DNA of 64,000 nt from Callipepla californica brunnescens. Taxonomy: Eukaryota; Chordata; Aves; Galliformes; Odontophoridae. Below, one piece after another: positions 61,240 through 64,000 of the stretch. The number at the start of each line of letters is the position of its first letter. Position 1 is the stretch's first letter. The notes beneath the pieces were generated by a model. The model saw only the letters and a list, made by a program, of their open reading frames with translations. It searched no databases and was not told the DNA's origin. The translations under genes were made by a program, and so were the position numbers. The stretch covers positions 744,001 to 808,000 of the forward strand of contig JALIRH010000116.1 in the NCBI GenBank assembly GCA_023055505.1, in the 5' to 3' direction.

Positions 61240-62708
61240 AGCTATGGGGTAGCAGTGAGGCAGCTATGATGAGGCTATGGGGAGGCTATGGGGCAGCCAC
61301 GGTGCAGCTATGGGGCAGCAGTGGGGCAGCTATGGGCAGCAGTAAGGAAGCTATTGAGAAGGCTATGGGGGCAGCTATGGGGTGGCTATGGGGCAGCTAT
61401 AGAGCGGCAATGTGGCAGTAGTGGGGCACCTATAAGGCAGCTATGGGGCAGCAGTGGGACAGCTATGGGGCGGCTATTAGGCAGCCATGGGGTGGCAATG
61501 GGGCAGCAGTGAGGCAGCTATGGGGCGGCTATGGGGCTGAAGTGGGGCAGCTATGAGGAGTCTCTTGAGAGGCTATGGAGCAGCTATGGGGCAGCAGTGG
61601 GGTAGCAGGAGGAGACTATGGGGAGGCTATGAAGCAGGTATGGGGCAGCAGTGGGGCAGCTATGGGGCGACTATGGGGCAGCAGTTGAGCAGCTATGGGG
61701 CAGCCATGGGGCAGCTATGTGGCAGTAGTGAAACAGCTATGGTGTAGCTATAAGCGAGCCTTGGGGCAGCAAGGGGCAGTAGTAAGGCAGCTTTGGGGCA
61801 GCAGTGGGGCAGCTATGATGAGACTATGGGAAGGCCATGAGGAAGCTATGGGGCATCTTTGAGGCAGACAAAAAGTAGCTGTGGGGCTGCAGTGAGGCAG
61901 CTATGGGGCAGCTGTGGGGCAGCTATTGTGTAGCAGTGAGGCATCTATGAGGAGGCTATGGGGAGGATATGAGGCAGCTATGGGGCAGAAGTGAGGCAGC
62001 TATGGGGTGGCTATAGGGCAGCAGTGGGGCAGGTATGGGGCAACAAAGAGGCAGCCATGGGGCAGCAGTGGGGCAGCTTTGAGGCTACGGGGCGGCTATG
62101 GGGCAGTAGTGGGGTAGCTATGGGGCAGCAGTGAGGAAGCTAAGGGGAAGCAATGGGGCAGCTTTGAGGATGCTATTGGGAAGCCATGGGGCAGCAATGG
62201 GGCGGCTATGAGGCAGCGACGGGGAAGCTATGGGGCAGCAGTGAGGCAGGTATGGGGCAGTAGTAAGGCAGCTACGGGGCAGCAGTGGGGCAAATATGAG
62301 GAGGCTCTGAGGAAACTATGGGGCAGCTATGGGGCAGCAGTGAGGCAGTTATACAACAGGTATGAGGCACTTATCAAGCAGCTACGGGTCAGCTATGAGG
62401 AGGCTATGGGGCAGATGTGGTGCAGCAGTGGGGCAGCTAAGGCAGCTATGGGGAGGCTATGGGGCAGCAGTGTGGGCAACTATGAGGAGACTATGGGGAG
62501 GCTATGAGGCAGCTATGGGGCAGTAGTCGGGCAGCTATTGGACGGCTATGAGGCAGCCATGGGGCAGCTATGGGGCAGCAGTGAGACAGCTATGGGGCAA
62601 GTATGGGGAGGCTATGGGGCAGCGACGGGGTGGCTATGGGGCAGTAGTGGGGCAGCTATGGTGAGGTTATGAGGCAGCCATGGGGTAGGTATGAGAAACC
62701 AGTGAGGC
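61240..62708 (+). repeat. 1,469-bp tandem duplication in the minisatellite, copy 2
   Basis: Copy 2 directly follows copy 1. Differences seen include TATAGAACAGG against TATACAACAGG and AGCTATGGGTC against AGCTACGGGTC. The end is set by where a third copy fails to continue after AGCTATGGGG. Confidence 0.9.
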
Positions 62709-64000
62709 AGCTATGGGGCAGTAGTGGAGCAGCTATGAGGCAGCGGTGGGTCAGCTATGGGGTGGCTATGAGGCAGCAGTGGGTCAGCTATGGGGTGGCT
62801 ATGAGGCAGCCATGGGGCAGCTATGGGACAGCAGTGGGGCAGCTATGAGGTAGCCATGGGGCACCTATGGGGAAGCAGCGAGGGAGCTATGGGGTAGCAG
62901 TGAGGCAGCTATGAGGAAGCTATGGGGAGGCTATGGGGAGGCTATGGGGCAGATATGTAACGGCTATGAGGCAGCCACGGTGCAGTTATGGGGCAGCCAC
63001 GGTGCAGCTATGGGGCAGCAGTAAGGAAGCTACGAGAAGGCTATGGAGGCAGCTATCGGGTGGCTATGAGACAGCTATGGGGCAACTATGAGGCAGCCGT
63101 AGGGCAGCTATGGTGCAGCAGTGAGGCAGCAATTAGGCAGAAGTTGGGCAGATATGGGGCAGCAGTGAGGCAGCTATGAGGAGGCTATGGGGCAGCTATG
63201 GGGCAGCAGAGAGGCAGCTATGGGGCACGAGTGAGGCAGCTATGGGTTAGCTATGAGGAGGCCTTGAGGAGGCTATGGGGCAGATATGGGGCAGCAGTGG
63301 GGCAGCTAAGGCAGCTATGGGAAGGCTATGGGGCAGCAGTGTTGCAGCTATGAGGAGACTATGGGGAGGCTATGAGGCAGCTATGGGGCAGCAGTCGGGC
63401 AGATATAAGGCAGCTATTGGGAAGCAGTGGGGCAGCTATGGGGCGGCTATTAGGCAGCCTTTGGGCACCTATTGGGCAGCAGTGAGGCAGGTATGGGGCA
63501 GCTATGAGGACGTTATGGGGCAGATATGGGGCAGCAGTGGGGCAGCAATAACGCAGTAGTGGGGCAGCTATGGGGCAGTAGTGGGGCAGCAATGAGGACG
63601 CTATAGGGAGACTATGGGGCATGTATGGAGCGGCTAGGAGGCAGCTATGGGGCAGGTATGAGGCAGCCATGGGGTGGCTGTGGGGCAGCAGTGAGGCAGC
63701 TATGAAGAGGCTATGGAAATGCTATAGGGCAGCAGTGGGGCAGCTACAAGGAAGCTATAGGGCAGCTATGGGACAGCAGTGGGGCAGCTATGGTGCGGCT
63801 ATGAGGCAGCCATGAGGCAGACACGGGGCAGCAGTGGGGCAGCTATGGTGCGGCTATGAGGCAGCCATGAGGCAGATATGGGGCAGCAGTGGGGCAGCTA
63901 TGAGCAGGCTTTGGGGCGGCTGTGGAGCAGCAGTGGGGAAGCTATGGGGCAGTAGTGGGGCAACTATAAGTTAGCAGTGGGGCAGCTATGGGGCGGCTAT

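Larger units (their letters stand above)
59171..64000 (+). repeat. 12-bp minisatellite (GCAGCTATGGGG)
   Basis: Units of about 12 bases, GCAGCTATGGGG and GCAGCAGTGGGG with GAGGCTATGGGG variants, run to the window edge. Periodic open frames on both strands (Gly-Ser-Tyr-Gly-Ala-Ala type) are artefacts of a unit length divisible by three. Confidence 0.93.

Noticed and set aside
59171..64000. Repetitive Gly/Ser/Ala-rich proteins on both strands
   Set aside because: A 12-bp unit keeps all frames periodic, so long open frames are expected by chance.

Overview
This window looks like subtelomeric DNA from a bird, most likely a chicken or a close galliform. Four things point there: a CR1 LINE fragment, vertebrate TTAGGG/CCCTAA repeats in very large amounts, an alpharetrovirus-like env/TM remnant, and GC-rich minisatellites around a piece of SGF29. 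The species call is an inference. I see no complete host gene. Nearly all the listed open reading frames are by-products of low-complexity repeats.

Layout. 1-3990: a CR1 fragment (- strand), then four consecutive exons of an XPO1 (exportin-1/CRM1)-like gene copy with introns and splice sites, one nonsense codon, and an abrupt end where telomere-like repeats begin. 3993-12478: degenerate TTAGGG-oriented repeats split by a gammaretrovirus-like provirus (about 5366-11042) with 5' LTR, tRNA-His-type primer site, and decayed gag and pol. 12479-22553: 18 copies of a ~590-bp satellite with a higher-order A-B-C arrangement. 22554-34234: CCCTAA-oriented degenerate repeats, a perfect 43-copy telomeric tract, an orientation switch to TTAGGG, and a ~5.5/5.75-kb tandem duplication whose edge lies inside a second retrovirus. 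34047-38417: that second provirus, truncated at its 5' side (pro-RT-RH-IN-env-3' LTR). 38418-42802: GC-rich 10-bp minisatellites with repeated CTCF-like motifs, a CpG-rich promoter-like segment, and the last exon of SGF29 (- strand) with two partial copies beside it. 42803-53452: a third copy of the CCCTAA block, interrupted by a clean solo LTR, then about 9 kb of irregular CCCTAA variants. 53453-59170: an 8-bp minisatellite holding two more solo LTRs. 59171-64000: a 12-bp minisatellite with a 1,469-bp near-identical tandem duplication.

How it fits together. The sequence reads as a subtelomeric mosaic in which gene ends (XPO1-like, SGF29) and proviruses are cut off at telomere-like repeats, and the blocks are then copied, inverted and locally duplicated. 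The points most worth following up are the truncated XPO1-like copy, the higher-order satellite lying between convergent telomeric blocks, the CTCF-like motif series, the SGF29 exon with a lost stop codon, and the LTR insertions whose empty sites can be read in paralogous copies within the same window.
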